Assembly (NCBI GenBank): GCA_000965745.1
Contig: CP009479.1
Span: 1,064,457-1,128,456 of the forward strand
From: an uncultured archaeon
Lineage (GTDB): Archaea > Thermoplasmatota > Thermoplasmata > Thermoplasmatales > Thermoplasmataceae
DNA length: 64,000 bases
Reading direction: 5' to 3'
The notes beneath the pieces are model-generated. The model was not told the origin of the DNA, ran no database searches, and was given only the letters and a program-made list of their open reading frames with translations. The translations under genes were made by a program, and so were the position numbers. Positions 36,038-45,751 of this stretch are shown here, in pieces; within the stretch, counting starts at the first letter, position 1, and the number at the start of each line of letters is the position of its first letter.

Positions 36038-36185
36038 GTTTCTGTGGCCTGAATTCACAAGCCACCCTTGCCCCCTTATGCCACAATGAGAACGCACAAT
36101 TATAATAATTGCTGCTGCAATGGATTTCTGGAGTACCTGGGCAGTTGTATGCCGACATTTAAGTGTGATGATCCCCTGATCAAAT

Positions 36186-36422
36186 ATGTCCGACGAAGAA
36201 ACATTCACATCGGAGGATCTCAGGAAGGATGTTGAGACCATAGATAAAATAACAAAGGACTGGAGGCAGAAGATGGAATATCTGCCTGCAGATCAGCAGT
36301 TCGCCATGTTCAGAAGGGCAGTCAGGCACATTGAGAAAGGCATGGACCTGGTAGAGAAAATAATGTCAAAATTCATCACGGATGACGAAAATGAAACCGG
36401 GGGCGAACCAGATCAGCCTTAA
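36186..36422 (+). CDS. Small acidic hypothetical protein
   Basis: A 78-residue helical, acidic protein beginning MSDEETFTSEDLRKDVETID and ending in an Asp/Glu/Gly tail. A TATA-like CATTTAAGT about 27 bp upstream of the ATG suggests a leaderless transcript divergent from the methylase gene. Convergent with the HAD hydrolase gene (4-bp overlap). No family recognised. Confidence 0.6.
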   Translation: MSDEETFTSEDLRKDVETIDKITKDWRQKMEYLPADQQFAMFRRAVRHIEKGMDLVEKIMSKFITDDENETGGEPDQP

Positions 36423-37147
36423 TGTCCTGAAAACGCCGATATCATGGAATCCCATGCTCTATCTGTGGGTTGATACCCGTCAAGAATAGGCACTTCCACC
36501 TCTGCCGCACCATTTTCAATCCCGAACCTGTTAAACCATACAGGCTTGATTCCAACGCCAATAGCCCCAAGAATATCACTGTCGAGTGAATCACCAACCA
36601 TCAGGGACTTCTCGGGCAGCGTTCCAGTTTTCCTCATGGCAATTCTGAATATTTCGGGGTCAGGCTTCATGATTCCGTAGTCCTGGGAAATTGTCATGCT
36701 GTCTATGTAGCCATCCAAGCCACAGTGCTTAACTTTCCTGTACTGCATTTCTGCTATGTTGTTTGTTATTACTGACACTGTTACACCATGTTCCCTGGCT
36801 TTCTTGAGAATTTCAGCAGCACCGGGAATTGCCGAGGTGCCAGAAATATAAAGTTCCCCGTAATCTGAGACAAGCTTGCCGAGTTCATCCCCGCCGATAC
36901 TGTGGCCAACTGTTTCGAACAGATTCCTGAATCTCGCCGCCCAGTTCTCCTGTATAGTAATCCTGTTAAGGATGAGGAGTTCCCAGTACTTCTGGAAATC
37001 CTTCTGCCATAGCATTTCCAGCTCATCAAGTTCAATTGCACCCAGTACTTCATACTCTTCCTGTAGCTTGGACAGGGCGGATCTTGCGGCGGTGCCATGG
37101 TCTATCAGGGTATCGTCGAGATCGAAGAATATTACGTCGGGCAGCAT
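36419..37147 (-). CDS. HAD-superfamily hydrolase
   Basis: A 242-residue phosphatase-like protein beginning MLPDVIFFDLDDTLIDHG, the DxDxT nucleophile motif. Motif II is SVITNN, motif III KPDPEIFRIA, and motif IV GDSLDSDILGA. A helical cap follows motif I, as in the YjjG/PpaX/haloacid-dehalogenase-like group. The upstream extension of the frame to 37288 is rejected because the family starts at 37147 and the extension overlaps the divergent MFS gene. Confidence 0.9.
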   Translation of the reverse strand: MLPDVIFFDLDDTLIDHGTAARSALSKLQEEYEVLGAIELDELEMLWQKDFQKYWELLILNRITIQENWAARFRNLFETVGHSIGGDELGKLVSDYGELYISGTSAIPGAAEILKKAREHGVTVSVITNNIAEMQYRKVKHCGLDGYIDSMTISQDYGIMKPDPEIFRIAMRKTGTLPEKSLMVGDSLDSDILGAIGVGIKPVWFNRFGIENGAAEVEVPILDGYQPTDRAWDSMISAFSGH

Positions 37148-37251
37148 CAGGATTGCTTTAATTGTAGCCTTGGATATAAAGTTGACAGTGGGCCCCTGCT
37201 TCCAGTATGATTTTATCAATACGGCGGTAATTACAGGGAGGGGACATAGCA

Positions 37252-38469
37252 TTGAAACCGGGCAGGGGCATCGATGAAAGACAGGCAAAGGGAAAGCCGG
37301 GAAAATTACCTGTAGTCGTCCAGATGCTTCTTTTCATGACCCTGGGGAATTTCAGCAACTCTTCCTACTCCCCCCTTGCACCCTTCATAAAGAACAGTTT
37401 CCTTCTCACTTCTGCAGAGGTCGGGCTCATAACAAGCGTGATCTTCATGGGGGCTATCACGGTCTCTCTTTTTTCAGGGTTTCTTGTGGACCGCCTTGGT
37501 CCTTACACCGCCATAAAAATCTCGTTTGCCATAATTGCTTCAGGCGCAGTTATAATATTCCTCGGGCATACATACAGCGTTCTCATCGGGGGATATTACG
37601 CAATAGGATTCGGGTATGGGATCATAACGCCTGCTTCAAACAGCCTGATGATGAAGGAATATTACCCCGACCATGCAACAAGAATGGGTGTCAAGCAGTC
37701 CGGGGTTCCACTTGGTGCAGCATTTTCGGCAGCTATCCTGCCTATTATTGCATTAAATTTCACACTTCGCGGCAGCTACCTCATCCTCATAATAATGGCA
37801 TTGGCCATTGCAATCGTCCTGCCATGGGAGAGGAGAAAGGAGAGTGGTCAGAGAATTGGCAAGGGATATATCAAAGACCTGCTTTCGGCCGGAAGAAGCA
37901 GGCCCCTTCTCGCAGTGGCTGTAGCTGTAGTATTTCTTTCCTGGGGACAGCAGACTCTCCTCACTTTCTTTGTTCTGTTCGAGGAATCGAAGGGAATCCC
38001 GATCATTTTTGCAGAAGCTCTCCTGATTGTACTGCTGGCAGGGTCAGTGTTCGGAAGGATGTTCTGGGCTTACGTCAGCGACAGGGTGTTCAGGAAGAAC
38101 AGAGTGCATACCCTCTCATTGATAATGGCAATTGCCGGATTAGTCTTCGTAATGTTCAACCTGAATGGGAGCAACTACGCTCTTGCTGTTGCCTTCTCAT
38201 TTATCATAGGGATGAATGCAGTCGGATGGAACAGCACTTATGTTACGGTCATATCAGAAATAGCCCCAAGGGCAAAAGTCGGCCTCTTCAGCGGAGTGAG
38301 CCTCATGCTCACCGGAATGGGCACGATCATAGGAACCCCGGTCTCTGGGGTTATCAGGGACATGTTCTCATTCATGGAGATGTGGACAGTACTTGGCAGC
38401 GCTCTCATGGTGATGTCCATGGTTTTCCTGTTTGTCGGAAGCAAATATGTAAAAAGCAGTTATAGCTGA
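37252..38469 (+). CDS. MFS transporter
   Basis: A 405-residue permease with 12 hydrophobic helices. The loop between helices 2 and 3 has SGFLVDRLGPYTAIK, a normal MFS motif A form. The frame opens with TTG after GGAGGGGACATAGCA, a good ribosome site. It is divergent from the HAD hydrolase. Substrate not predictable; the overall look is of the anion/organic-acid or drug-efflux groups. Confidence 0.88.
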   Translation: MKPGRGIDERQAKGKPGKLPVVVQMLLFMTLGNFSNSSYSPLAPFIKNSFLLTSAEVGLITSVIFMGAITVSLFSGFLVDRLGPYTAIKISFAIIASGAVIIFLGHTYSVLIGGYYAIGFGYGIITPASNSLMMKEYYPDHATRMGVKQSGVPLGAAFSAAILPIIALNFTLRGSYLILIIMALAIAIVLPWERRKESGQRIGKGYIKDLLSAGRSRPLLAVAVAVVFLSWGQQTLLTFFVLFEESKGIPIIFAEALLIVLLAGSVFGRMFWAYVSDRVFRKNRVHTLSLIMAIAGLVFVMFNLNGSNYALAVAFSFIIGMNAVGWNSTYVTVISEIAPRAKVGLFSGVSLMLTGMGTIIGTPVSGVIRDMFSFMEMWTVLGSALMVMSMVFLFVGSKYVKSSYS

Positions 38470-38487
38470 ACTTCATATGCCAGTCCA

Positions 38488-39678
38488 TCAGAACAACGAT
38501 ATTTTTCCCTTTACAAGCAGCTCTGTTATGTGATCTATGTCCGATAGGTGCTCGCTCACTATCCCCTTTATCCTTCTCTTCTCTTCCACGGAAGTACTCT
38601 CCCTCACAGATACTGAAGTGACCTGTGGAACCTCAATGGGCTCGCCTATCTTGCCCACAATCTTCACCGTTACCGGTTTGTCCAGTGCATCATATATATC
38701 GCTTGAAATGCGTTTTGCAAGAATATTGTATATTTTTCCAATGTGATTGACAGGATTCTTCCCGGCAACAGCCTCGAAGCTCATCGCCCTGTTTGGCGTA
38801 ATGAGACCGTTCACCCTGTTTCCCCTCCCGACTGCACCATCATCCCCATGCTCTGCACTGGTCCCCGTTACTGTCAGATAGCAGCCGTCCCTGCCCTGCT
38901 CTCTGTCATCGAGCGCATTGAGTGAAACGCTGAATGTGAAATCAGAAGGGATCATGAAGCGAACACTTCCGACAAGCTCCTCAAGGAGCTTCGCCTTCTT
39001 GTCGTAATAGGAATCTATGGTTGGGAGGAACTTGTCAACAAAAGCATTGGCGATGGTGATATCAAGCCTCTTGCCCGTTCTCACAGCAAGAATCTTCACA
39101 TCCTCCCCGGAGAACGAGAACTCGTTCTTGAACTCCCAACTGCTGATTACGTTCTCCATCTCCAGGACAATGTTCTCAGTGGGCGTAAGGGGTGCAAAGC
39201 CCGCACCATACGATGTGTCATTCGAGAAGACTCCGAGCCTCTGGTAAACATTTGAGAGGCTTGCGGACCCGGACTTGGTTTCGAAGAGGTATCTGACACT
39301 GTTGAGGTCAATGAATCTCATGTTCCTCTCAAGCCATTCCTCTGATGAATTGGTGGCTATATCCATAATGGGCAGCCTCTGGTCCTCAATCGTTTCCGTG
39401 GCTCTCCCTGAAAAGAGGATCGATATAGGAGTTATGACCCGCCCTCCACCAAAGTCCGGAAAGGTCCTTCCTCCGATTATCTCAAGCTTGTCCACATTAT
39501 GGTGGAGGATTTTTCCAAAATTGTCGAGGTAGTACCGGGAAAGATTACGGGAAAACGTCTCAGCAATCGAATCGGCCATGTAGTCAGGATGCCCTAGACC
39601 TTTTCTCTCCACGATTTCAACCCTCTGCTTCTCAACTGGAGTGCCCCTGATTCTTTCAACAATAACCTTTCCATTCAT
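38488..39678 (-). CDS. mat: S-adenosylmethionine synthase, archaeal type
   Basis: A 396-residue enzyme making SAM from methionine and ATP. It belongs to the archaeal family, distinct from bacterial Met[19 protein letters not shown] near the start, [11 protein letters not shown], and the [29 protein letters not shown] region. It supplies the methyl donor used by the methylases and radical-SAM enzyme in this window. Single-gene unit. Confidence 0.95.
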   Translation of the reverse strand: MNGKVIVERIRGTPVEKQRVEIVERKGLGHPDYMADSIAETFSRNLSRYYLDNFGKILHHNVDKLEIIGGRTFPDFGGGRVITPISILFSGRATETIEDQRLPIMDIATNSSEEWLERNMRFIDLNSVRYLFETKSGSASLSNVYQRLGVFSNDTSYGAGFAPLTPTENIVLEMENVISSWEFKNEFSFSGEDVKILAVRTGKRLDITIANAFVDKFLPTIDSYYDKKAKLLEELVGSVRFMIPSDFTFSVSLNALDDREQGRDGCYLTVTGTSAEHGDDGAVGRGNRVNGLITPNRAMSFEAVAGKNPVNHIGKIYNILAKRISSDIYDALDKPVTVKIVGKIGEPIEVPQVTSVSVRESTSVEEKRRIKGIVSEHLSDIDHITELLVKGKISLF

Positions 39679-39862
39679 GCTGTGAGATCACCGGTCCATT
39701 TACATGCATTCAGCGAACTATAAACACTTCCTCATAATATTAAGGAAAAGTCGACGCGTGATTTTTCGGCAGTGGAATATGGAAACGTTTTAAACTCCCT
39801 GACTCTTCTATCAGTTGACGGTATCTGAGTGAAGCCGGAAATATTGGAGTTGACACAATAAT

Positions 39863-41347
39863 ATGGATTTCAGGGTGGAAGAGGCATCGATAGAGCAGAT
39901 TCATGCGGCATTCAAGTCAGGAGATCTGACCTCCAGAAAACTGGTTGAGCATTATCTCAGGCGGATTGAAGCCTTCGACCGGAATGGCCCGGGCATAAAT
40001 TCAATCGTAACACTGAACAGGGAAGCTCTTTCCGAAGCCGACAGGCTTGACCGAATGCTCTCAGAGACATGGATACTGAAAGGCCCGCTGCATGGAATCC
40101 CTTTCCTGATCAAGGACCAGATTGAAACAAGGAGGATAAGGACAACATTCGGATCAAAGGCCTTTGAAAACTACGTTCCTGATGCGGACGCAACCATAGT
40201 CAGGAGGATAAAAGAGTCGGGCGGCATAGTCCTTGGCAAGGCAAACATGCCTGATTTTGGGGTAAGCTGGTATGGTGTATCCTCCGTTCTCGGTGACACA
40301 CTGAACCCCTACGATACTTCGCGCGACCCTGGAGGCTCAAGCAGCGGGATAGGTGCGGGAATAGCAGCGAATTTTGCCACCGTTGGGATAGGAGAGGACA
40401 CCGCAGGCTCAATCAGGGTCCCATCTTCATTCAACAACCTCTTCGGCATTAGGGTAACCACCGGCCTCATAAGCAGATCGGGGATGTGCCCAATCATAAA
40501 TTTCCAGGATACTCCGGGCCCGATGGCAAGGAATGTGAAGGACCTTTCCACAGTCCTGGATGTTATCGCAGGATACGACAAGGAGGACTCTGCCACATCT
40601 ATGTCAGTGTTTTCCGGATCACTCGGAAACTTCAGGTCCTCACTGATGGGCGGGGAACTCAGGGGATCGAGAATTGGGATTCTCAGGGATTCTTTTCCCG
40701 GGCACGATGAGGATGTGAGCCTCGTGATGGGGAGGGCAATCCACACAATGAGCTCAAACGGTGCGGATATTGTTGATCCTGTTGAAATCAGCGACCTTCC
40801 GGCGCGCATTAAAAATTCCGGCCTTTATGACATACAGACAAAATACGATCTCAATGGATTTATCCGGACCAGGAAGGGATCTCCGATGAAGTCCGTGGAG
40901 GATATAGTCTCCGCCGGGATGTATCACGAGCTTATCGACATACTGGAATACGTTTCCAGGGGCGAGTCTCTGCCAGAAGAGCATCCGGAATACTACAGGA
41001 GGAGGTTCGGCCAGAACGAGCTGAGGAAAGCCATAATCGAACTTATCGTATCTTCCGGACTTGACGCAATAATGTATCCTTCCGCAAGAATACTTCCACC
41101 TGCAAAGGACGATATAAGGGGGAGGAAATGGGCTGGCCTGGGCTTTCCGGTTAACTCATTCATATCTTCACATTCAGGATGCCCATCGATAGCGGTCCCC
41201 GCAGGTTTCACCAGCGGCGGGATACCTGTGGGGTTCGAACTGCTCGCGAAACCGCTGGATGAACAGAAGCTACTTAACCTTGCATATTCGTATGAACTGG
41301 TTGCGAATCCAAGAAGGTCTCCTGAAACCACTCCCGACCTGGCATAA
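39863..41347 (+). CDS. Amidase (GatA-like signature family)
   Basis: A 494-residue amidase-signature enzyme. The Ser-cisSer-Lys triad is visible: Lys in PFLIKDQIET, Ser in DPGGSSSG and the nucleophile in GEDTAGSIRVP. It hydrolyses an amide bond; because no gatB or gatC lies nearby it is more likely a stand-alone amidase than the amidotransferase subunit. ATG follows GGAGTTGAC. Confidence 0.9.
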   Translation: MDFRVEEASIEQIHAAFKSGDLTSRKLVEHYLRRIEAFDRNGPGINSIVTLNREALSEADRLDRMLSETWILKGPLHGIPFLIKDQIETRRIRTTFGSKAFENYVPDADATIVRRIKESGGIVLGKANMPDFGVSWYGVSSVLGDTLNPYDTSRDPGGSSSGIGAGIAANFATVGIGEDTAGSIRVPSSFNNLFGIRVTTGLISRSGMCPIINFQDTPGPMARNVKDLSTVLDVIAGYDKEDSATSMSVFSGSLGNFRSSLMGGELRGSRIGILRDSFPGHDEDVSLVMGRAIHTMSSNGADIVDPVEISDLPARIKNSGLYDIQTKYDLNGFIRTRKGSPMKSVEDIVSAGMYHELIDILEYVSRGESLPEEHPEYYRRRFGQNELRKAIIELIVSSGLDAIMYPSARILPPAKDDIRGRKWAGLGFPVNSFISSHSGCPSIAVPAGFTSGGIPVGFELLAKPLDEQKLLNLAYSYELVANPRRSPETTPDLA

Positions 41348-41374
41348 GGGCTCTCAAATCTGACAACCCCATCC

Positions 41375-41851
41375 CTACGTGTTGATCCAGAGTATGGAAA
41401 AGTTCAGAAGTGTAGCAACAGTTCCCCAGGAAAGGTATGGAAACAGGAGATATGCCGAAACTTTGCTTAAAGCCCTGAATTCTATGATCGTGGCCACGAT
41501 GAAAAACCAGAGGAATACAATTTCCACAGCTCCAAAGAGTATTTCGTGAAGGCCGAAGAATATGAGGGACCAGATCACGTTAAGCGCAAGCTGAATGAAG
41601 AAAAGGACGTATGGCAGCACAAGTTCCTTTCTGTTCCTGCCACTGGTCCAGACAACGTAGAGCGCAATTCCCATGAGGAAGTAAAGAGTCAGCCACATTG
41701 GCGCAAAAAGCCAGTTTGGCGGTGTTATGGGGCTTTTGTTCAGGGCTGCATACCATGTGGGAATGGCTTCATAGGTGAAGATGGAACCCAACCCTCCTGC
41801 ACCTTCTGTAATGATTATCGATATCACAAATTTCAGCCAGTTAAATTGCAT
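41375..41851 (-). CDS. tspO: TspO/MBR family protein
   Basis: A 158-residue five-helix membrane protein beginning MQFNWLKFVISIII. NKSPITPPNWLFAPMW followed by LYFLMGIALYVVW is the diagnostic TspO segment, and the fourth helix region has NVIWSLIFFGLHE. Family members bind porphyrins and tryptophan-like ligands. The start at 41851 is used because the family begins there; the upstream frame to 41983 is not supported. Confidence 0.9.
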   Translation of the reverse strand: MQFNWLKFVISIIITEGAGGLGSIFTYEAIPTWYAALNKSPITPPNWLFAPMWLTLYFLMGIALYVVWTSGRNRKELVLPYVLFFIQLALNVIWSLIFFGLHEILFGAVEIVFLWFFIVATIIEFRALSKVSAYLLFPYLSWGTVATLLNFSILWINT

Positions 41852-42070
41852 TGAAGTCGCCTTATTATATAGGTATAAAATGAATGGCGTTTTAATTCTT
41901 AACTTGATATATGAGGGTATAATAAGAAGTGCAAAAGCAGATTCTTTGCGAGGCATTGACAGTTGCATAAACGGGAACTTCAACTTCTCCCAAAGGATGC
42001 CCCCTGCTTCAACTCCCCCGTTGTGCTCTCACGTTCTTCGCTTGTTGTGGAACACCTTGGCATATAATCT
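41852..42070. other. Intergenic stretch before a doubtful gene
   Basis: No supported gene. It holds the AT-rich promoter region of tspO (around 41860-41880) and ends with GGCATATAATC, a TATA-like box just before the doubtful frame at 42071. Confidence 0.4.
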
Positions 42071-42376
42071 GTGGATTCCCTTATATGGCACATTGAGAAG
42101 GATCAGGACAGGCTCCACATATTGGTGAACGGCATTTTGGGTGGTGGCAGGTACGCTCAATGGGACAGGAAGCTGCTGAGGCATGATATCTCAGGCGGAT
42201 TGAAGATGCTTCGTATGGGCATTGACACCCATCTGATAACAAGCGCCAGGGCGCTCCCTCAGATGATTAAAACAGGAAATGCGCCCCTAGTCAAGATGAC
42301 AGACGTAATCAGACCTGATTCTGAAATCAACGACAAAGGTCTCTCCGCTGATGAGACGGGTTGCAGACACCCATGA
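42071..42376 (+). CDS. Doubtful small hypothetical protein
   Basis: A 101-residue frame with GTG start. Codon choice is like real genes here (AGG arginine, GC-rich third positions) and RLHILVNGILGGGRYAQWDR looks protein-like, but there is no recognised family and no clear ribosome site. It may be a short real gene or the remnant of a longer one. Confidence 0.35.
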   Translation: MDSLIWHIEKDQDRLHILVNGILGGGRYAQWDRKLLRHDISGGLKMLRMGIDTHLITSARALPQMIKTGNAPLVKMTDVIRPDSEINDKGLSADETGCRHP

Positions 42377-42425
42377 TTTTAATTAAACCATTTACTATTA
42401 TAACCTTAACCGGAACGTGTTATGA

Positions 42426-43820
42426 ATGGTTTCAAGCAAAGTGGATATTAATAAATTGAGGGAAAGTGAGAGAAAATTTGGAAAATCGCACCACAGATAC
42501 TCAAAGGAAGAAGTCCCAAAATACCGTTTCCCTGAAAAGACAATGGACTCAAGAACTGTATATCAACTTATTCATGATGAGCTGAATCTTGATGGTAACC
42601 CGGATCTGAACCTCGCAACCTTTGTCACAACTTGGATGGACCCGGAGGCAGACAAGCTGATTATTGAGAACCTCCACAAGAACTTCATTGATCATTTTGA
42701 GTATCCTCAGGTCAATAATATTGAGGAGAGGATAGTCAACATCCTGGCAAATCTTTTCAATGTGCCGGACAAAAGCGACTTCATCGGGACATCAACGATT
42801 GGATCATCAGAAGCAATTATGCTGGGGTTGCTTGCACACAAATGGAACTGGCGCCAGGAACGGATAAGAAAAGGGCTTCCCCACGACAAGCCCAACATCG
42901 TGTTTGGTGGCGATACACACGTTTCTTGGGACAAGTTTGCCAGGTATTTTGACGTGGAACCAAGAATAATCCCCATTGCAAAGGACCGTTTTACCATCAA
43001 GCCGGAGGACGTGCTGAAAGAGGTGGATGAAAATACCATTGCTGTGGGCGTTGTACTTGGCACAACTTTCACGGGTGAATTCGATCCTGTGCAGGAGATC
43101 AACGATCTGCTCTTGAAGCTCAAGCGTGAGAAAGGGCTGGATATCCCCATACATGTGGATGCAGCAAGTGCCGGATTTATCACGCCGTTTTTTGAGCCCG
43201 GATTCGAGTGGGACTTCAGGCTTGAGCAGGTGAGTTCGATAAACACATCGGGCCATAAATTCGGGCTTGTATATCCCGGACTGGGCTGGCTCATATTCCG
43301 GCATCATAATCTCCTTCCGGAGGAGCTGAAGTTCTACGTAAATTACCTTGGAGATGAAATGCCCACTTATACCCTGAATTTCTCGGAAGGAAGCTCAATG
43401 ATCATAGCCCAGTACTTCAACATCATGCACCTGGGAAAGGAGGGTTATAGGCAGATAGTGGACAGGATGATGGAAAACGCATCACATCTCGCTGCCAGGC
43501 TGCAGGAAAGTAAGGAGTTTCACGTGATAAACGATGCAAAGCATATTCCTGTGGTTACATTCAGGTTCGCCAAGGATGAAGACTTTACCCTTTTCGATCT
43601 TTCGTACCGGGTCAGGGAAAGAGGATGGATCGTCCCGGCATACTCTTTACCGCCACATGCTGAGGAAGTAACAATAATGCGGGTTGTTGTGAGGGAGAAT
43701 TTCACCAGAAACCTGGTTGACATCTTCGTGGATGACCTGCTGAACGCAAAGAGGGCCCTGAAAACCGGCTCAATTAAGACGTCTCAGCGTTCTGCCAGGG
43801 AGGGGCATCCCGTCTCGTGA
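42426..43820 (+). CDS. gadB: Glutamate decarboxylase (PLP-dependent)
   Basis: A 464-residue group II decarboxylase. The PLP lysine is at about residue 277 in NTSGHKFG, preceded by HVDAASAGF (Asp that pairs with the pyridine nitrogen) and GTSTIGSSEAIMLG (phosphate-binding). It converts glutamate to GABA, consuming a proton, a usual acid-stress response. No antiporter is adjacent. Confidence 0.93.
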   Translation: MVSSKVDINKLRESERKFGKSHHRYSKEEVPKYRFPEKTMDSRTVYQLIHDELNLDGNPDLNLATFVTTWMDPEADKLIIENLHKNFIDHFEYPQVNNIEERIVNILANLFNVPDKSDFIGTSTIGSSEAIMLGLLAHKWNWRQERIRKGLPHDKPNIVFGGDTHVSWDKFARYFDVEPRIIPIAKDRFTIKPEDVLKEVDENTIAVGVVLGTTFTGEFDPVQEINDLLLKLKREKGLDIPIHVDAASAGFITPFFEPGFEWDFRLEQVSSINTSGHKFGLVYPGLGWLIFRHHNLLPEELKFYVNYLGDEMPTYTLNFSEGSSMIIAQYFNIMHLGKEGYRQIVDRMMENASHLAARLQESKEFHVINDAKHIPVVTFRFAKDEDFTLFDLSYRVRERGWIVPAYSLPPHAEEVTIMRVVVRENFTRNLVDIFVDDLLNAKRALKTGSIKTSQRSAREGHPVS

Positions 43821-43836
43821 AGCTTCTTTTTCAAAG

Positions 43837-44094
43837 GTGACTACCTTTAATGTGACAGTTACGGGAGGTTTTGGTCTTGTAACCTCTGAGCACCCAAGCT
43901 TTCTTGCTGCCATAGAGTCATTTGTGAAAGTCCGCATAAACGGAACCTTCCATTTAACATACGCTCCACTGAGTGACAAACTTTACGGTCCTTGGGAGGT
44001 AATAGGGAACTTCACGCTCGAGCAAAATGATGTTGGAAACCTTAGAAATGTGAGTTCCATAACTCAGGGTCGGATGCATGCAACTATGTTATAA
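43837..44094 (+). pseudogene. Likely fragment of a secreted protein gene
   Basis: A short frame of 85 codons. VKVRINGTFHLTYAPLSDKL and GNFTLEQNDVGN look like a piece of a Thr/Asn-rich exported protein, but there is no signal sequence or ribosome site and the end is abrupt. It lies at the border of the accessory island, next to the integrase, so a truncated gene is the simplest reading. Confidence 0.35.
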
Positions 44095-44303
44095 CACCCG
44101 GCAATGAATTGGATGCACCTGTTTCCAACCCTTATGGTGTTTTAAGTTGGATCAAGAACTGCAGAACCAATGAAATCTTATGAAAATACACTTTTGTAAC
44201 TGTTCTGGGAACTTGAATTGATTATATAATGCTCCGGTCGAGCACTCGAATATAGGTCAAATACTCTAACAAAATTTAAAATACTTACACCAATTATTCT
44301 TTC
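44095..44303. other. Integrase promoter region with short palindrome
   Basis: AT-rich leader of the integrase gene. GCTC-CGGTC-GAGC (around 44231-44243) is an inverted repeat, and AAAATTTAAAATAC about 25-35 bp before the ATG is TATA-like. The palindrome may be an operator or an integrase arm site. Confidence 0.4.
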
Positions 44304-45593
44304 ATGGGCTTCTACGGTTTCACTTTGGAAAAGGAGCTATTCAGACTCGATAATTCAGCATTAGATGGTGAGGTAAAGAAGAAAATCAGAGAATTCATAG
44401 ATGATATAAAGTTGAAAGACAACCTCTCTGAGAACAGACTTTACTACTATGCAGTTAGAATAAGAAAAGTTGCAGAAATTCTGGGTGATAAATGTCTAAC
44501 GGCAGAAGCTCCAGATCTAAAGAGAGCAATTTCCGAGATCTCGTCAAGAAAACACAAGAATGGAATAAAATATTCTGAGAATACCATAGAAGACTACAAG
44601 ATAGCAGTAAAGAGATTTTACAGATGGCTGATAAGTAACGATGGCGAGGTTCCAGAAAATGTCAAGTGGATCAAGAAGAAGAGAGTAACTAATAGGCACG
44701 TGAAACCCGATGCTCTGATCACGGAAGCTGAGATGTCACTTATAGTCCAAAATTGCAAGAATGCAAGAGATAAGGCTCTGTTCTCTTTGTTATATGATTC
44801 TGGGTGTAGGATAGGGGAATTGATGACGCTCAAGAACAAGGATGTTGATTTTGATCAGTACGGGGCGGTCCTCTCTGTTACTGGCAAGACTGGTTACAGG
44901 AAAGTCAGAGTAGTGGGTAACTCTGTTCCGTATCTAAGAGAGTGGCAGAATTCACACCCCCACAGGAATGATGAGGAATTCCGGCTATTTTGCGGAATAT
45001 CTGACAACACAAGAAATAAGGCTATGACCTATGACGACTTACACTCAGCCTTGAAGAAGACGCTAAAGAGGGCAGGGATAAAGAGAAGGATTTATCCCCA
45101 TCTCTTTAGACATACTAGGGCGACAATACTTGCATCCAAGGTAACCGAGGCACCTCTTGAAGCACAAATGGGCTGGATCCACGGATCAAGAATGACGCAA
45201 ACCTACGTTCATCTGTCAGGGAGAGATCAGGATAACGCCATTCTCAAAGCATACAGTATTGACGTCAAGGACGAGGGTCTAATACAATCAGAAAGACCCT
45301 CTGCTTGTCCAAGATGCAATGAGCCAAACGATAGGAATTCGAGGTTCTGTTGGAAATGTGGTATGATTCTTGACAAGACTCTCACGAATGAGAAGCTAAA
45401 AGAGGAGGCTGACAAGATAGAGGAGAGCGTTCTAGAGTCTGAAGCAGTGGATGATACAACGAAATCAATGATTAAGTCCTTCTCGCCCGAGTACAAGGAC
45501 CTTATACTTGAAGTTGTATTGAGTGATGTTTTCAAGAATTCTTCTAAGCTGGAGAAAATAAGAGAAGAATTGGCGAGAAAAGGAATGACTTGA
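44304..45593 (+). CDS. Tyrosine recombinase/integrase with C-terminal zinc ribbon
   Basis: A 429-residue integrase. An N-terminal SAM-like core-binding domain (about 25-115) precedes the catalytic domain with R169 (SGCRIGEL), K195 (TGKTGYRK), H266-x-x-R269 (HLFRH), H293 and nucleophile Y301. After it comes a zinc ribbon with two Cys pairs (CPRCNEPNDRNSRFCWKCG, about 334-352) and a charged helical tail. It is complete and likely active. Its att sites are not certain; the tRNA-Thr repeats 15-18 kb away fit this kind of enzyme. Confidence 0.92.
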   Translation: MGFYGFTLEKELFRLDNSALDGEVKKKIREFIDDIKLKDNLSENRLYYYAVRIRKVAEILGDKCLTAEAPDLKRAISEISSRKHKNGIKYSENTIEDYKIAVKRFYRWLISNDGEVPENVKWIKKKRVTNRHVKPDALITEAEMSLIVQNCKNARDKALFSLLYDSGCRIGELMTLKNKDVDFDQYGAVLSVTGKTGYRKVRVVGNSVPYLREWQNSHPHRNDEEFRLFCGISDNTRNKAMTYDDLHSALKKTLKRAGIKRRIYPHLFRHTRATILASKVTEAPLEAQMGWIHGSRMTQTYVHLSGRDQDNAILKAYSIDVKDEGLIQSERPSACPRCNEPNDRNSRFCWKCGMILDKTLTNEKLKEEADKIEESVLESEAVDDTTKSMIKSFSPEYKDLILEVVLSDVFKNSSKLEKIREELARKGMT

Positions 45594-45751
45594 CCCAACA
45601 AAAATTTGAAAAAAAATGCACAACTATTATTATTACAATACGGGTAGACCTTGAATATTTATCAGAGGCTGAAGTCTTAAAGTCAGGCGAAAGATTATTC
45701 AAAGGTGGTTTGGTCCCCTAATTGTGGACAGGATTGGCTTATGAGTCATGC

